A DNA stretch of 25,674 nucleotides from Hyphomicrobiales bacterium (GTDB lineage: Bacteria > Pseudomonadota > Alphaproteobacteria > Rhizobiales > Beijerinckiaceae). The stretch covers positions 1 through 25,674 of the forward strand of contig JAATEW010000432.1 of NCBI GenBank assembly GCA_015655535.1. The letters are read 5' to 3'. The position numbers and the translations under genes were made by a program. The notes below the pieces were generated by a model that saw only the letters and a list, made by a program, of their open reading frames with translations, searched no databases and was not told the DNA's origin. Positions 6,797 to 14,967 of the stretch are shown here, piece by piece; position 1 is the stretch's first letter, and each line of letters opens with the position of its first letter.

Positions 6797-7323
6797 TGGA
6801 TCAGGCATTGCGTCGCGCACCATCGCCAGCATGGAACATGGTTGGCCGCGACGACTTTCCCAGCCAGGACCGGCTCGTCCATACCCTGTCGCGCGACCGC
6901 GCCAAAGACATGGCCTCGGACGGACTACGAGCGGCTTGATCCGGCGCAGAATTATGCCGAGTGGCGCGGGATCACCTTCCGGGCGCGTGTTGCCAAGATC
7001 GTGCGCGAGGTCGTGCCCTACAAACTGCGCGATAGGATCGAGGGTCTGCTCGATGGATTGCGCTCCCGCGGAGCCGCGGCATCTGCCCCGGAGGCGGTAC
7101 GGCCGCCGGAAAGGGAAAGCGCCGGAACGGAGACACCCCGCTCCGCCGCAACGCCCGCGAGGGAGTTGACGGAAGAACTGCGCCGCACCCGCACCGAGGC
7201 GCTCAAGCGTCATGCCGCGCCGTGGCCGCGATCTTCGCCACTGAGGATCCAAATGGTAAGGGCAGTCCAGACCAGATGCGCGAACTAAACGACGCCCGGA
7301 AAACCTTCGAGGAGGTGCGCCCC
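6797..7323 (+). pseudogene. traA: Ti-type conjugative relaxase TraA, C-terminal fragment, frameshifted
   Basis: TraA is the relaxase/helicase that nicks oriT and starts conjugative transfer of Ti/Sym-type plasmids and related elements. Only part of the C-terminal region remains, split over three pieces. Piece one (6797 to about 6920) includes GRDDFPSQDRLVHTLSRDRA. A tandem 4-bp duplication, GGAC at 6918-6921 and 6922-6925, shifts the frame. Piece two contains DYERLDPAQNYAEWRGITF and continues through VVPYKLRDR. One base appears to be missing near 7213-7220, and piece three then reads AAIFATEDPNGKGSPDQMRE and ends at FEEVRP. The relaxase and helicase motifs are absent. No other transfer genes are in the window, so this is debris of an old integrated plasmid or ICE. 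Confidence 0.65.
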
Positions 7324-7394
7324 AAGGTACCCAGAGCTGCGATAAAAAGTAACTACCGCGCTTTCCGCGCGGCTAGAAATCTTCGGCGCGTGGA

Positions 7395-7429
7395 CTGCTC
7401 AGGACGGAACGCGTCTGAGCAGCTTTTTT
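7395..7429 (+). terminator. Rho-independent terminator without an evident parent gene
   Basis: CTGCTCAG (7395-7402) pairs with CTGAGCAG (7415-7422) around a 12-nt loop, followed by C and six T residues (7424-7429) on the plus strand. A smaller GC hairpin lies just upstream (7356-7372). The only plus-strand sequence upstream is the TraA remnant, so the terminator may belong to lost DNA or to a small RNA in 7324-7429. Confidence 0.7.
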
Positions 7430-7449
7430 AACAACGCGGCGAATGACTA

Positions 7450-8889
7450 TCATGCGAGGACGTCTTCCAGCACTTCTCCATAGACCACGGTTGGCCGTTC
7501 GGATCGCCCGTTGTGCAGGAAGGTCGTCTTCAGATGATCGAGTCCAAGCAATTGCAGAACAGTGGCGTGCAAGTCATAGGTGTCCACGGTCTTGCCGACC
7601 GATCTGAGACCGATTTCATCCGTCTGGCCGAATGTCGTTCCGCCCTTCACCCCGCCGCCAGCAAGCCATTGGGTGTAGCCCCAAGGATTGTGGTCGCGGC
7701 CGTTACCGCTTTGGCCATAGGACGTGCGGCCGAATTCAGACGTCCAGACGACCAGCGTCGAGTCGAGCAGCCCGCGCGCTTTCAAATCCGCGAGAAGACC
7801 GGCAATGGGTTTATCGACGGCTTTGGCATGTTTGCCATGGTTCTCATCAAGGTTGTTATGCGCATCCCATGTTCTGTTTTCGCCTGCGATATCCAGTTCT
7901 CCGGAGATCACTTGGATGAAGCGCACGCCGCGTTCCACCAGACGCCTCGCGCGCAACAGATTGGTGCCATATCCTTTGCTCAACTCGTCGTTCAAGCCGT
8001 AGAGCTCTTTGGTGCCTTCCGTTTCTTTCGACAGATCGACGGCTTCGGGCGCTGCTATCTCCATGCGAGCTGCCTGTTCATAGGAACGGTTGCGCGCCAG
8101 AAGTTCAGTATCCTCCGGATGTCTCGCCGCTTCTTTTCGGTTCAGACTGTTCAACAGGGCCAAGTCGCCGCCTTCTTCCGAAGATGACACGAACTCCGGG
8201 CGTTCCAGATAAAGGATCGGGGAATCACCCGGACGGAAGGGCGTGCCTTGATAGACCGCAGGCAGAAACCCGGAATTCCAATTGACCGATCCGCCGCGTG
8301 GCTCCTTCTTGTCATTGTACAGCACCACATAGGCCGGCAAATCAGGATTGGCCGAGCCAAGCGCATAAGTGACCCACGCGCCGAGCGACGGCCTGCCGGG
8401 AGTCAAGCTGCCCGTATTGAGCTTCAACACTGAAATCTCATGAGTGGCGCCTATGGTCGTGCTCGACTTGATGAAAGCGATCTTGTCGGCATGCTGCGCG
8501 AGGTTTGGCAGCAGGTCGGAAAACCATGCGCCGCTTTCCCCATATTGCTTCCAGCTACGGTTGGATGCGTAAAGCTTGCCCGTGCCGCCGCGGATCGCAA
8601 CACTCAGTCCATTGAGGAAGGAGTACGGTATTTCTTGCCCCGCGAGTTTAATCAGATCGGGCTTGTAGTCGTAGAGATCCAGCGTGCTCGGAGCACCGGC
8701 CTGATGCAGCCAGATGACCGATTTCACTTTAGCCGGGAAATGCGGCTGCTTCGGCGCCAGCGGATCGACGAGATCAGCCGCCAATACCGGGGTTGCGAAC
8801 ATGCCGCCGCCCGGCAACGCCGTGCTGAGAGTAAGCCCGCCCATCCCATAACCAACTTTGAAAAGAAAACCCCGACGTGAATCGCTCAT
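7450..8889 (-). CDS. DUF1501 protein, Tat-exported
   Basis: This 479-residue protein belongs to the DUF1501 family, which is related to the alkaline phosphatase/sulfatase superfamily but has no settled reaction. A twin-arginine signal is clear: SRRGFLFK at residues 4-11, a glycine-rich hydrophobic stretch, and a likely cleavage after VLA near residue 37. Family landmarks include SVIWLHQAGAPSTLDLYDYK near 57-76 and, toward the C-terminus, WTSEFGRT, GNGRDHNPWGY and LAGGGVKGG. It follows the DUF1549/DUF1553 gene by 36 bp on the same strand, with AGGGGAAG upstream of its ATG. The two form an operon. This pair is abundant in Planctomycetes and Verrucomicrobia and sporadic in Proteobacteria, so horizontal origin is likely. 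Confidence 0.9.
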   Translation of the reverse strand: MSDSRRGFLFKVGYGMGGLTLSTALPGGGMFATPVLAADLVDPLAPKQPHFPAKVKSVIWLHQAGAPSTLDLYDYKPDLIKLAGQEIPYSFLNGLSVAIRGGTGKLYASNRSWKQYGESGAWFSDLLPNLAQHADKIAFIKSSTTIGATHEISVLKLNTGSLTPGRPSLGAWVTYALGSANPDLPAYVVLYNDKKEPRGGSVNWNSGFLPAVYQGTPFRPGDSPILYLERPEFVSSSEEGGDLALLNSLNRKEAARHPEDTELLARNRSYEQAARMEIAAPEAVDLSKETEGTKELYGLNDELSKGYGTNLLRARRLVERGVRFIQVISGELDIAGENRTWDAHNNLDENHGKHAKAVDKPIAGLLADLKARGLLDSTLVVWTSEFGRTSYGQSGNGRDHNPWGYTQWLAGGGVKGGTTFGQTDEIGLRSVGKTVDTYDLHATVLQLLGLDHLKTTFLHNGRSERPTVVYGEVLEDVLA

Positions 8890-8925
8890 GATGTCTTCCC
8901 CTTCTTTGCGTATTCGAACGGATTT

Positions 8926-11256
8926 TTAGAACCGATAGACAAATTCATTGGAGTTCGAGAGCGTATGCACCAAGTCGACAAAGGCCGCAGCACGTATCGG
9001 ATCCAAGTTTTGAACATCTTTCAGATCGGTTGGAACATTGAGACCGAACTTTCCGGCCAAGGCTTTTTCCCTGAGCACTTTCTCCTGACTGCTCAGGAAC
9101 GCCTGTAAGGAAGCTTTCTCGGAGTCATCTGGATTTCGCGCGAAGAGAATCTCGTAGAGCCAATCGACCTGCGCCACTTCATCATTGCCGGCCTCGCGGA
9201 TCACCCTGCCCGCCAGCGCTTGCGACCATGAGAAGACGACATCGCTGTGGAATAAGGTGAGGGCCTGCAGCGGTGTCGTCGTCACATCGCGCTTGCTATG
9301 CACTTCTTGTGCTGTGGCCATGTCAAAGGTTTCGAGCAACGGATAAGGAACGCTCCGCCGTGTAAAAATATAGAGGCTGCGACGGTACTGATCGTGAGTA
9401 TCCTTCGACACTTTCCAATAGGGGCTGCCATCCAGATTGGAATTGCCCGTCACCAGATTTGGCGGCACCGGGGCATAGACGCTTGGGCCGCCGATTGTCT
9501 CGTCGAGCTTGCCGGAAGCAAGCAGCAGCGAGTCGCGAATTTCTTCGGCCTCCAGCCGTTTGTGCGGGAAGACGCCCAATAGTTTATTGTCCGGATCGGC
9601 CTTAAAGACATCCTCACGATAGGCGGATGATTGACGGTAGACGCTCGACAGCAGAATCTCGCGGTGAAGCTTCTTAGGGCTCCACCCATTCTTGACGAAA
9701 TCGTCTGCAAGATAATCCAGCAACTCCGGATGCGTGGGCTTTTCGCCGGCCTTGCCGAAATCGCTGACGGTTGCAACGATACCGCGTCCGAAATATTGCT
9801 CCCAAACGCGGTTGACGAAAACACGCGCCGTCAATGGATTCTGCGGGCTGGCGATCCAGTCCGCGAGAGCGGTACGGCGGCCGGAAGATGAAGCCGTCGG
9901 GACAATGACCGGTTTCTCGTTCGTCAGGGCTTCCGGAAATGCCGGTTGCACTTCGTCGAGCGGGCGATCCAGAATGCCGCCGAAAAGCACATAGGTAGGT
10001 GGCGCATCCGAATGCCCCAGCTCGGTCATGGCAGAAACTTGATCCGAACCGTTGGGCCGGAGCTTCTCGACCTTCTTAACTTCTTCCTTCAGCTTCCTAT
10101 AAGCCTCCCATCTTGGCCCATTTTCAGGGTTGTAGTCGGGCGCATCTTTGTTGGCCGACGTATCCTGAAGATAGTTGGCCAGCCTGTCATCCGTGAGATA
10201 GGCATCGAAATTATAATTCACCCAGCGATCATGGGCGTTCCGCTCACTTTCGGGCCTGTTCAGTGAAGCAAGCGTTTTATCGTTATAGCGCTCTTTATAG
10301 TAATTAAAGGCCTTCTCTCTCACCGGATCGATCAGCGCCTTCTTGGCTTCCTTGATCGGCCGCATTGCCTCTTCAAACTTGGCTTGCGCCTTCTCGAATT
10401 GGATTTCCTGCGGCCCCTTTTCAGCCGGGATATTGTCTACCGCACTGACATTGGCAAAGAAGGCCTGAAGCGCGAAATAATCCTTCTGGCTGATCTTATC
10501 GAACTTGTGATTGTGGCACCGTGCGCATTCGACCGTCTGCCCAAGAAACACCTTGCCGACCGTATCGGTTATATCGGTCGTATTTTGATATTTCTTTTGA
10601 ACCAGATCGCGCGCGTTCGGATTGTCGGGAAAGCCGCGCATGAAACCGGTCGCGGCCAAAGCTTCCTGCTTTTCGGGCCATAATTCGTCGCCGGCAAGTT
10701 GTGCCTGGATAAAGCGATTATAGCGCTCATCCCGGTTAAATGCGTTGATGACGTAATCGCGATATCGCCACATGTTGGGGCGGGTTTCATCATTGTCGAA
10801 GCCGCCGCTGTCCGCATATCGCGCAAGATCCAGCCAGCGGCGCGCTTGGCGCTCGCCGTAACGCGGCGAGGCCAAGAGCCGGTCGACCAGTTTTTCATAA
10901 GCATCCGGCGAAGCGTCGTCAGCAAAGGCCTTCACTTCTTCGGGTGTTGGAATAAGGCCCCAGACATCCAATGTCGCTCGACGTATGAACACAGCTTTGT
11001 CGGCATAAGGTGAAGGCTTGATGCCTTTCTCCTCCAACTTTACCAGGATGAAGGAGTCGATTGGCGTCCGCACCCAATCTTTGTCCTGAACCGATGGTTC
11101 GGTGGGAGCTTGAACCGGCAGATACGACCAAACCGGCCGTGCGGCGGCGGCCTGCGTCTTGTTCTCGCCGGTGGCTGGCTTATCGTCCGCCGCAGCAATT
11201 GAAACGGCCGCCGTAGCAACAGCACCGCACAGAAGGGCCACATATGCTGTCTTCAT
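8926..11256 (-). CDS. DUF1549/DUF1553 (PSCyt2/PSD1) exported protein
   Basis: A large exported protein of 776 residues from the ATG at 11254-11256. A start three codons earlier (11265) is possible, but its ribosome binding site would be too close; GGGGA is 8 nt before the chosen ATG. A Sec-type signal peptide covers about the first 23 residues. DUF1549 spans roughly 60-270, with WVRTPIDSFILVKLEEKG, RRWLDLARYADSGG, WRYRDYVINAFN and a CARCHNHKFDKI segment at 244-255. This contains CxxCH, a potential heme-attachment motif. DUF1553 spans roughly 455-740, with RTALADWIASPQNPLTARVF and a later LLASGKLDETIGGP. The N-terminal PSCyt1 domain of many planctomycetal homologues is missing. The biochemical role is unknown. 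It is the first gene of the pair with the DUF1501 gene. Confidence 0.9.
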   Translation of the reverse strand: MKTAYVALLCGAVATAAVSIAAADDKPATGENKTQAAAARPVWSYLPVQAPTEPSVQDKDWVRTPIDSFILVKLEEKGIKPSPYADKAVFIRRATLDVWGLIPTPEEVKAFADDASPDAYEKLVDRLLASPRYGERQARRWLDLARYADSGGFDNDETRPNMWRYRDYVINAFNRDERYNRFIQAQLAGDELWPEKQEALAATGFMRGFPDNPNARDLVQKKYQNTTDITDTVGKVFLGQTVECARCHNHKFDKISQKDYFALQAFFANVSAVDNIPAEKGPQEIQFEKAQAKFEEAMRPIKEAKKALIDPVREKAFNYYKERYNDKTLASLNRPESERNAHDRWVNYNFDAYLTDDRLANYLQDTSANKDAPDYNPENGPRWEAYRKLKEEVKKVEKLRPNGSDQVSAMTELGHSDAPPTYVLFGGILDRPLDEVQPAFPEALTNEKPVIVPTASSSGRRTALADWIASPQNPLTARVFVNRVWEQYFGRGIVATVSDFGKAGEKPTHPELLDYLADDFVKNGWSPKKLHREILLSSVYRQSSAYREDVFKADPDNKLLGVFPHKRLEAEEIRDSLLLASGKLDETIGGPSVYAPVPPNLVTGNSNLDGSPYWKVSKDTHDQYRRSLYIFTRRSVPYPLLETFDMATAQEVHSKRDVTTTPLQALTLFHSDVVFSWSQALAGRVIREAGNDEVAQVDWLYEILFARNPDDSEKASLQAFLSSQEKVLREKALAGKFGLNVPTDLKDVQNLDPIRAAAFVDLVHTLSNSNEFVYRF

Positions 11257-11442
11257 CGTCACCATCCCCGATATTGAGCTCGCAAGAATCGTCGTCAGTT
11301 GAGTTTGACCGTCATCATGTTCTGGACTTGGCTAGCGGCAGACCGAACGAAACACGCCTTGCCCCTTTCGCCCCGCTCGCTAGAGCAGACAAGCCTCCGA
11401 CCCATTCTTGAAACAATATCGCCATAGTTTTTATAAGTCCAT

Positions 11443-11461
11443 ATATCTAGTATAAAGATAT
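11443..11461. promoter_or_regulatory. AT-rich inverted repeat upstream of DUF1549 gene
   Basis: ATATCT (11443-11448) and AGATAT (11456-11461) are perfect arms with a 7-bp spacer, about 190 bp upstream of the DUF1549 start. The left part, TCTAGTA, resembles one half of the TCTACTA palindrome found before the MBL gene, but the right half does not. The rest of 11257-11632 shows no credible gene; a 70-codon minus-strand reading frame there has no family features. Confidence 0.3.
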
Positions 11462-11603
11462 GGAAATAGCGCAAAAAAGAGAACCAAGCGATTTGAAGAA
11501 TGTCCAAGGTAATCGCTAAATCAGCGGTTTACGGCTGATAATAAGAACGTATACCCGCTGAAAATGCGCTGGAGATTTTGACCTCCGAGCCTGCGGGCCA
11601 CTC

Positions 11604-11649
11604 TTGACCGGTCAGGTCGCAGCATGATTAAGTCTACTAGTTTAGTAGA
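11604..11649 (+). promoter_or_regulatory. Promoter with TCTACTA-N3-TAGTAGA operator, MBL gene
   Basis: TTGACC at 11604-11609 is a plausible -35 box. A perfect palindrome with 7-bp arms, TCTACTA (11633-11639) and TAGTAGA (11643-11649), begins 23 bp later and ends 22 bp before the preferred start codon of the MBL gene. The same palindrome, also 21 bp downstream of a TTGACC, precedes the arylsulfotransferase gene at 24777. A dimeric repressor of the MarR, HxlR or TetR type is the likely reader, but none is encoded here. Confidence 0.6.
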
Positions 11650-11671
11650 TTAATAGCCCATGGAGGTTCTC

Positions 11672-13141
11672 ATGCGACGAGCGATAAATCCGATTGGCGG
11701 TCTGACTTTCGCGGCGACCCTGGCGGTGTGCTCGGCACACGCAGCATCTTTGCAGGAGGCCGCCAGCGCCCTGCGCGTCGCCGATACAAAATCCATCGAA
11801 TTTTCCGGTTCAGGGCATTGGTTCCAGTTCGGACAGTCACCCAGTCCAAATCTTCCCTGGCCGCAATTCGATGTCAGCGCTTACGTCGCCGACATAAATT
11901 ACGACGTCGGCAGTGCCCACGTTCAGATCACGCGAAAGCAAACAATTGAGCCTGGACGTCTGCGGCCCGGGCCCGTCGAACAAAAGGTCGACGCTTATGT
12001 AAGTCGCGGTCAGGCTTGGAACCTGGCCCCTCCACCCAATTCTCCTGCGGGGACGGCACCCGTCGTTACGCCGCAACCCGCCGCCGTTGAAGAACGCGCG
12101 GCGGAAATCTGGTCAACCCCGCAAGGCTTTTTGAGAGCCGCGCTCGCGGATAAGGCGACGACAGCACCTGCCGGTGAAAATGTGGACGTCTCTTTTACGG
12201 TCGGGGACAAATATCTTTTCATCGGCACGATCAACGCCCAAAACCGGCTTGAACGCATACGTACCTGGATCGACAATCCTATGCTCGGCGACACCTTAGT
12301 GGAGACGAGCTTCAGTGATTACAAAGATTTCGGGGGCGTACAATTCCCGACGCATATTTCGCGAGTCCAGGGCGGATATCCGGTGCTCGATCTCACCATC
12401 GCGACCGTCAAGCTGAACCCGCAGGTGGACATTGCTATCACGCAAAATGTCGCCGAGTTTAAACCGACCTCAATTGTTGCCTCCAATAAACTGGCTGACG
12501 GCGTCTATTATCTCACGGGCGGGACGCACCATAGCGTCGCCATTGAGCAGCGTGATCACGTCGTGCTCGTGGAAGCGCCGCTCAATGAGGAGCGTTCGCT
12601 TGGTCTCATCGACAAGATTCACGAGCTCATCCCCAGCAAGCCGATTAAATATGTCGTCAATAGCCACGTCCATTTCGACCATACGGGCGGTCTCCGTACC
12701 TTTGTCGATGCGGACGCAATCATTGTCACTCCCGAACTCGATAAGCCCTACTTCGAAAAGGCGTGGACCTCTCCGCATACATTGCATCCAGACCGGCTGT
12801 CCAAATCCCATAAGGCTGCCAAGTTCGAGACCTATGTCGACAAATATGTGCTGACGGATGGATCGCGCACGATCGAAATTCATAGGATCGCCGGCAGCGG
12901 CCATAGCGATGAGCTGTCACTTGTCTACTTGCCGGCCGAAAAAATTCTGATTGAGGCCGACGCCTATACGCCGGCAGCACCTAATACGCCGCTTCCGACA
13001 ACTCCAAATCCCTATTCAGTTAATCTTTATGAGAACATCGAACGGCTAAAGCTGGATGTCTCACAGATTGCAGCTCTACATGGCCCCGGCGTGGCAGCAC
13101 TCTCTGACCTACGCGCTGCCATCGGTCAGGTGACACAATAA
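11672..13141 (+). CDS. Exported MBL-fold metallo-hydrolase with N-terminal accessory domain
   Basis: The 489-residue protein starts at the second ATG (11672), which has GGAGG five bases upstream; a start at 11660 would add four residues. A Sec signal peptide ends near residue 24 (SAHA). About 250 residues of uncharacterised, probably beta-rich sequence follow, with a Pro-rich linker near 120-140. The C-terminal metallo-beta-lactamase domain then carries all dinuclear-metal ligands: SHVHFDHTGG with His332, His334, Asp336 and His337, then GSGHSDELS with His411, Asp430 in IEADAY, and His470 in ALHGPGV. It is therefore probably catalytic in the periplasm. The substrate is unknown; it is not a clear class B beta-lactamase. 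It is transcribed alone from a palindromic promoter and converges on the monooxygenase gene. Confidence 0.88.
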   Translation: MRRAINPIGGLTFAATLAVCSAHAASLQEAASALRVADTKSIEFSGSGHWFQFGQSPSPNLPWPQFDVSAYVADINYDVGSAHVQITRKQTIEPGRLRPGPVEQKVDAYVSRGQAWNLAPPPNSPAGTAPVVTPQPAAVEERAAEIWSTPQGFLRAALADKATTAPAGENVDVSFTVGDKYLFIGTINAQNRLERIRTWIDNPMLGDTLVETSFSDYKDFGGVQFPTHISRVQGGYPVLDLTIATVKLNPQVDIAITQNVAEFKPTSIVASNKLADGVYYLTGGTHHSVAIEQRDHVVLVEAPLNEERSLGLIDKIHELIPSKPIKYVVNSHVHFDHTGGLRTFVDADAIIVTPELDKPYFEKAWTSPHTLHPDRLSKSHKAAKFETYVDKYVLTDGSRTIEIHRIAGSGHSDELSLVYLPAEKILIEADAYTPAAPNTPLPTTPNPYSVNLYENIERLKLDVSQIAALHGPGVAALSDLRAAIGQVTQ

Positions 13142-13207
13142 TTCGTGCACACGGGAATGGTTTCGCAGTGCGCAATACGTGATCCGCGAAACGCGACGTG
13201 AATTTTG

Positions 13208-14587
13208 TCATTTATGCCGGCATACCCTCTTATGCCGGTAGAACCTCGTTTCGTTTCGAGGCGAGTCAAAGAACTGATTGGTTGGGCGCGGCAGGCCGAG
13301 GTTTTCACGCAAGGTCTGCCCCTCGTATTCGTGTCGGAAAATGCCGCGTCTTTGCAACTCAGGGATAACAAGATCGACGAAATCGTCGAGGCCGTCCGGC
13401 ACATAGGGAAACATGATATTGAAACCGTCTGCGGCTTCAGTGAAAAGCCATTCTTCCATTTCGTCGGCGATCGTCTTCGGCGTGCCTATGAAGCCGAGGC
13501 CCGAATAGCCCCCGGCCCGCTGAGCCAGCTGGCGCACAGTCATTTTTTCGCTGGCAGCGAGTTCGACGACGCGCTCGCGCGCGCTCTTGCTGGCATTGGT
13601 CTCTGGGATATCGGGTAGAGGCCCATCCGGATCGAAACCTGAAGCATCGACTCCGAGCATGACCGAGAGCGACGCGATCGCACTCTCGTAATGAACGAGA
13701 CTATCGAGCTTGGCGCGCTTGGCGCGCGCCTCTTCCACCGTATCGCCGACCACGACGAAAGCGCCAGGCAATACCTTTAGGCGATTGCGATCACGCCCGA
13801 GCTTGTCCATACGGGTTTTGACGTCGGCATAAAAGGCACGCGCGCCTTCGATGCGACCGGCGGCACCGAAAATCAGCTCCGCGGTCTCTGCCGCGAGTTG
13901 GCGGCCCGCGTCGGAGGCGCCCGCCTGCACGATGACGGGCCAGCCCTGAATCGGACGGCCAATGTTGAGCGGCCCACGCACGTTCAAGAACTCGCCCTTG
14001 TGATCGAGCACATGGAGTTTGTCAGGATCGAAATAAATGCCGGCCTCGACATCGCGGATGAAGGCATCGTCCGCCCATGAATCCCAAAGGCCTGTCACAA
14101 CGTCGAAAAATTCGCGCGCGCGCCGGTAGCGCATCGCATGTTCGAGATGGTCTTCGCGGCCGAAATTCTGCGCCTCCATGGGATTACCGGACGTCACGAC
14201 ATTCCAGCCAGCGCGACCGCCACTGATATGATCGAGCGACGCGAATTTGCGGGCGATATGATAGGGTTCGTTATATGTGGTCGAGGCTGTTGCGATGAGG
14301 CCTATATGTTCGGTGAGGACAGCCAAAGCCGGGAGCAGCGTCATAGGATCGAAAGAGGTGACCGTGGCGCTTCGCTTCAACGCATCGATCGGCACGTTCA
14401 GCACGGCAAGGTGATCGGCCATGAAGAAGGCATCGAACCGCCCGCGCTCCAAGGTCTGAGCGAAGCGCGCCAGATGTTGGAAATTGAAATTCGCATCCGG
14501 ATAAGAACCTGGATAACGCCACCAAGCCGTATGGATGCCGATCGGACGCATGAAGGCGCCAAGATGCAGGCGGCGTTGATCGGCCAT
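13208..14587 (-). CDS. NtaA/DmoA-family FMN-dependent monooxygenase (LLM class)
   Basis: This 459-residue luciferase-like monooxygenase resembles the NtaA/SnaA/DmoA/DszA group. Those enzymes use FMNH2 from a partner reductase to oxidise substrates such as nitrilotriacetate, dimethyl sulfide or dibenzothiophene sulfone. The start was placed at 14585-14587, giving the family N-terminus MADQRRLHLGAFMRP with AGGAA upstream; the open frame extends 67 codons further but is not family-like. Other landmarks are GRFDAFFMADHLAVL, SGGRAGWNVVTSGNPMEAQN and QAGASDAGRQLAAETAE. No flavin reductase gene is nearby, so the partner must be elsewhere. The substrate cannot be assigned. The last residues, RHKRVCRHK, are encoded by a palindromic repeat. 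Confidence 0.9.
   Translation of the reverse strand: MADQRRLHLGAFMRPIGIHTAWWRYPGSYPDANFNFQHLARFAQTLERGRFDAFFMADHLAVLNVPIDALKRSATVTSFDPMTLLPALAVLTEHIGLIATASTTYNEPYHIARKFASLDHISGGRAGWNVVTSGNPMEAQNFGREDHLEHAMRYRRAREFFDVVTGLWDSWADDAFIRDVEAGIYFDPDKLHVLDHKGEFLNVRGPLNIGRPIQGWPVIVQAGASDAGRQLAAETAELIFGAAGRIEGARAFYADVKTRMDKLGRDRNRLKVLPGAFVVVGDTVEEARAKRAKLDSLVHYESAIASLSVMLGVDASGFDPDGPLPDIPETNASKSARERVVELAASEKMTVRQLAQRAGGYSGLGFIGTPKTIADEMEEWLFTEAADGFNIMFPYVPDGLDDFVDLVIPELQRRGIFRHEYEGQTLRENLGLPRPTNQFFDSPRNETRFYRHKRVCRHK
13215..13240. repeat. Palindrome at the 3' end of the monooxygenase gene
   Basis: CCGGCATA (13217-13224) pairs with TATGCCGG (13231-13238), and two further pairs extend the stem to 13215-13240. 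It lies inside the last codons of the monooxygenase gene, in the convergent gap with the MBL gene. There is no T-run, so it is not a standard terminator. It may be a small dispersed repeat that altered the C-terminus. Confidence 0.4.
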
Positions 14588-14819
14588 GGCGGTGTTCCTT
14601 TGCTTTGACCGCGCGTCCGATTGATCGCGGACGCGACCCCTAACGCGTTGCGGGCCTCCGAGAAAGGCGGCGACGGTTTGCGCGGATTGGCAAAGACATA
14701 GGAGCGATGCCTGCCGGTTGCTACAAGCTCCAGCGCGTTCGCAAAGTTTTCTCAGAAGGGCGCTTGCGTCGAATAAAAAAGTCCACAAGGAGCCAAGCGC
14801 ACGATCATTAAATTCGCAA

Positions 14820-14834
14820 ACAACAATTTGTTGT
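14820..14834. promoter_or_regulatory. Palindrome ACAACA-ATT-TGTTGT in the divergent monooxygenase/cupin region
   Basis: A perfect 6+3+6 dyad sits 233 bp upstream of the monooxygenase start and 134 bp upstream of the cupin start. It is a candidate operator for either divergent gene. The rest of the 380-bp region 14588-14967 has no gene that I can support. Confidence 0.4.
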
Positions 14835-14967
14835 GATCCGCATCGGTTCTTGTGTCAGTTTCAACGCGCGTAACCAACAAACGACCCCGAAAATATGGGT
14901 CAATATTCGCCGAAGTCAGGTGCTTTCCCGCAAATGCAGCATCGCTTGTTTCGCCTCGGAGATACAG

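Noticed and set aside
6599..7252. 217-codon minus-strand frame opposite the TraA remnant
   Set aside because: Arg/Gly-rich reverse reading with no motifs, whereas the plus strand shows recognisable TraA segments across two frameshifts.
11295..11507. 70-codon minus-strand frame in the DUF1549/MBL intergenic region
   Set aside because: No ribosome binding site or family features; it overlaps probable promoter sequence.
14588..14788. 67-codon N-terminal extension of the monooxygenase
   Set aside because: Composition unlike the family, and the internal ATG at 14585-14587 has a ribosome binding site and the expected N-terminal sequence.
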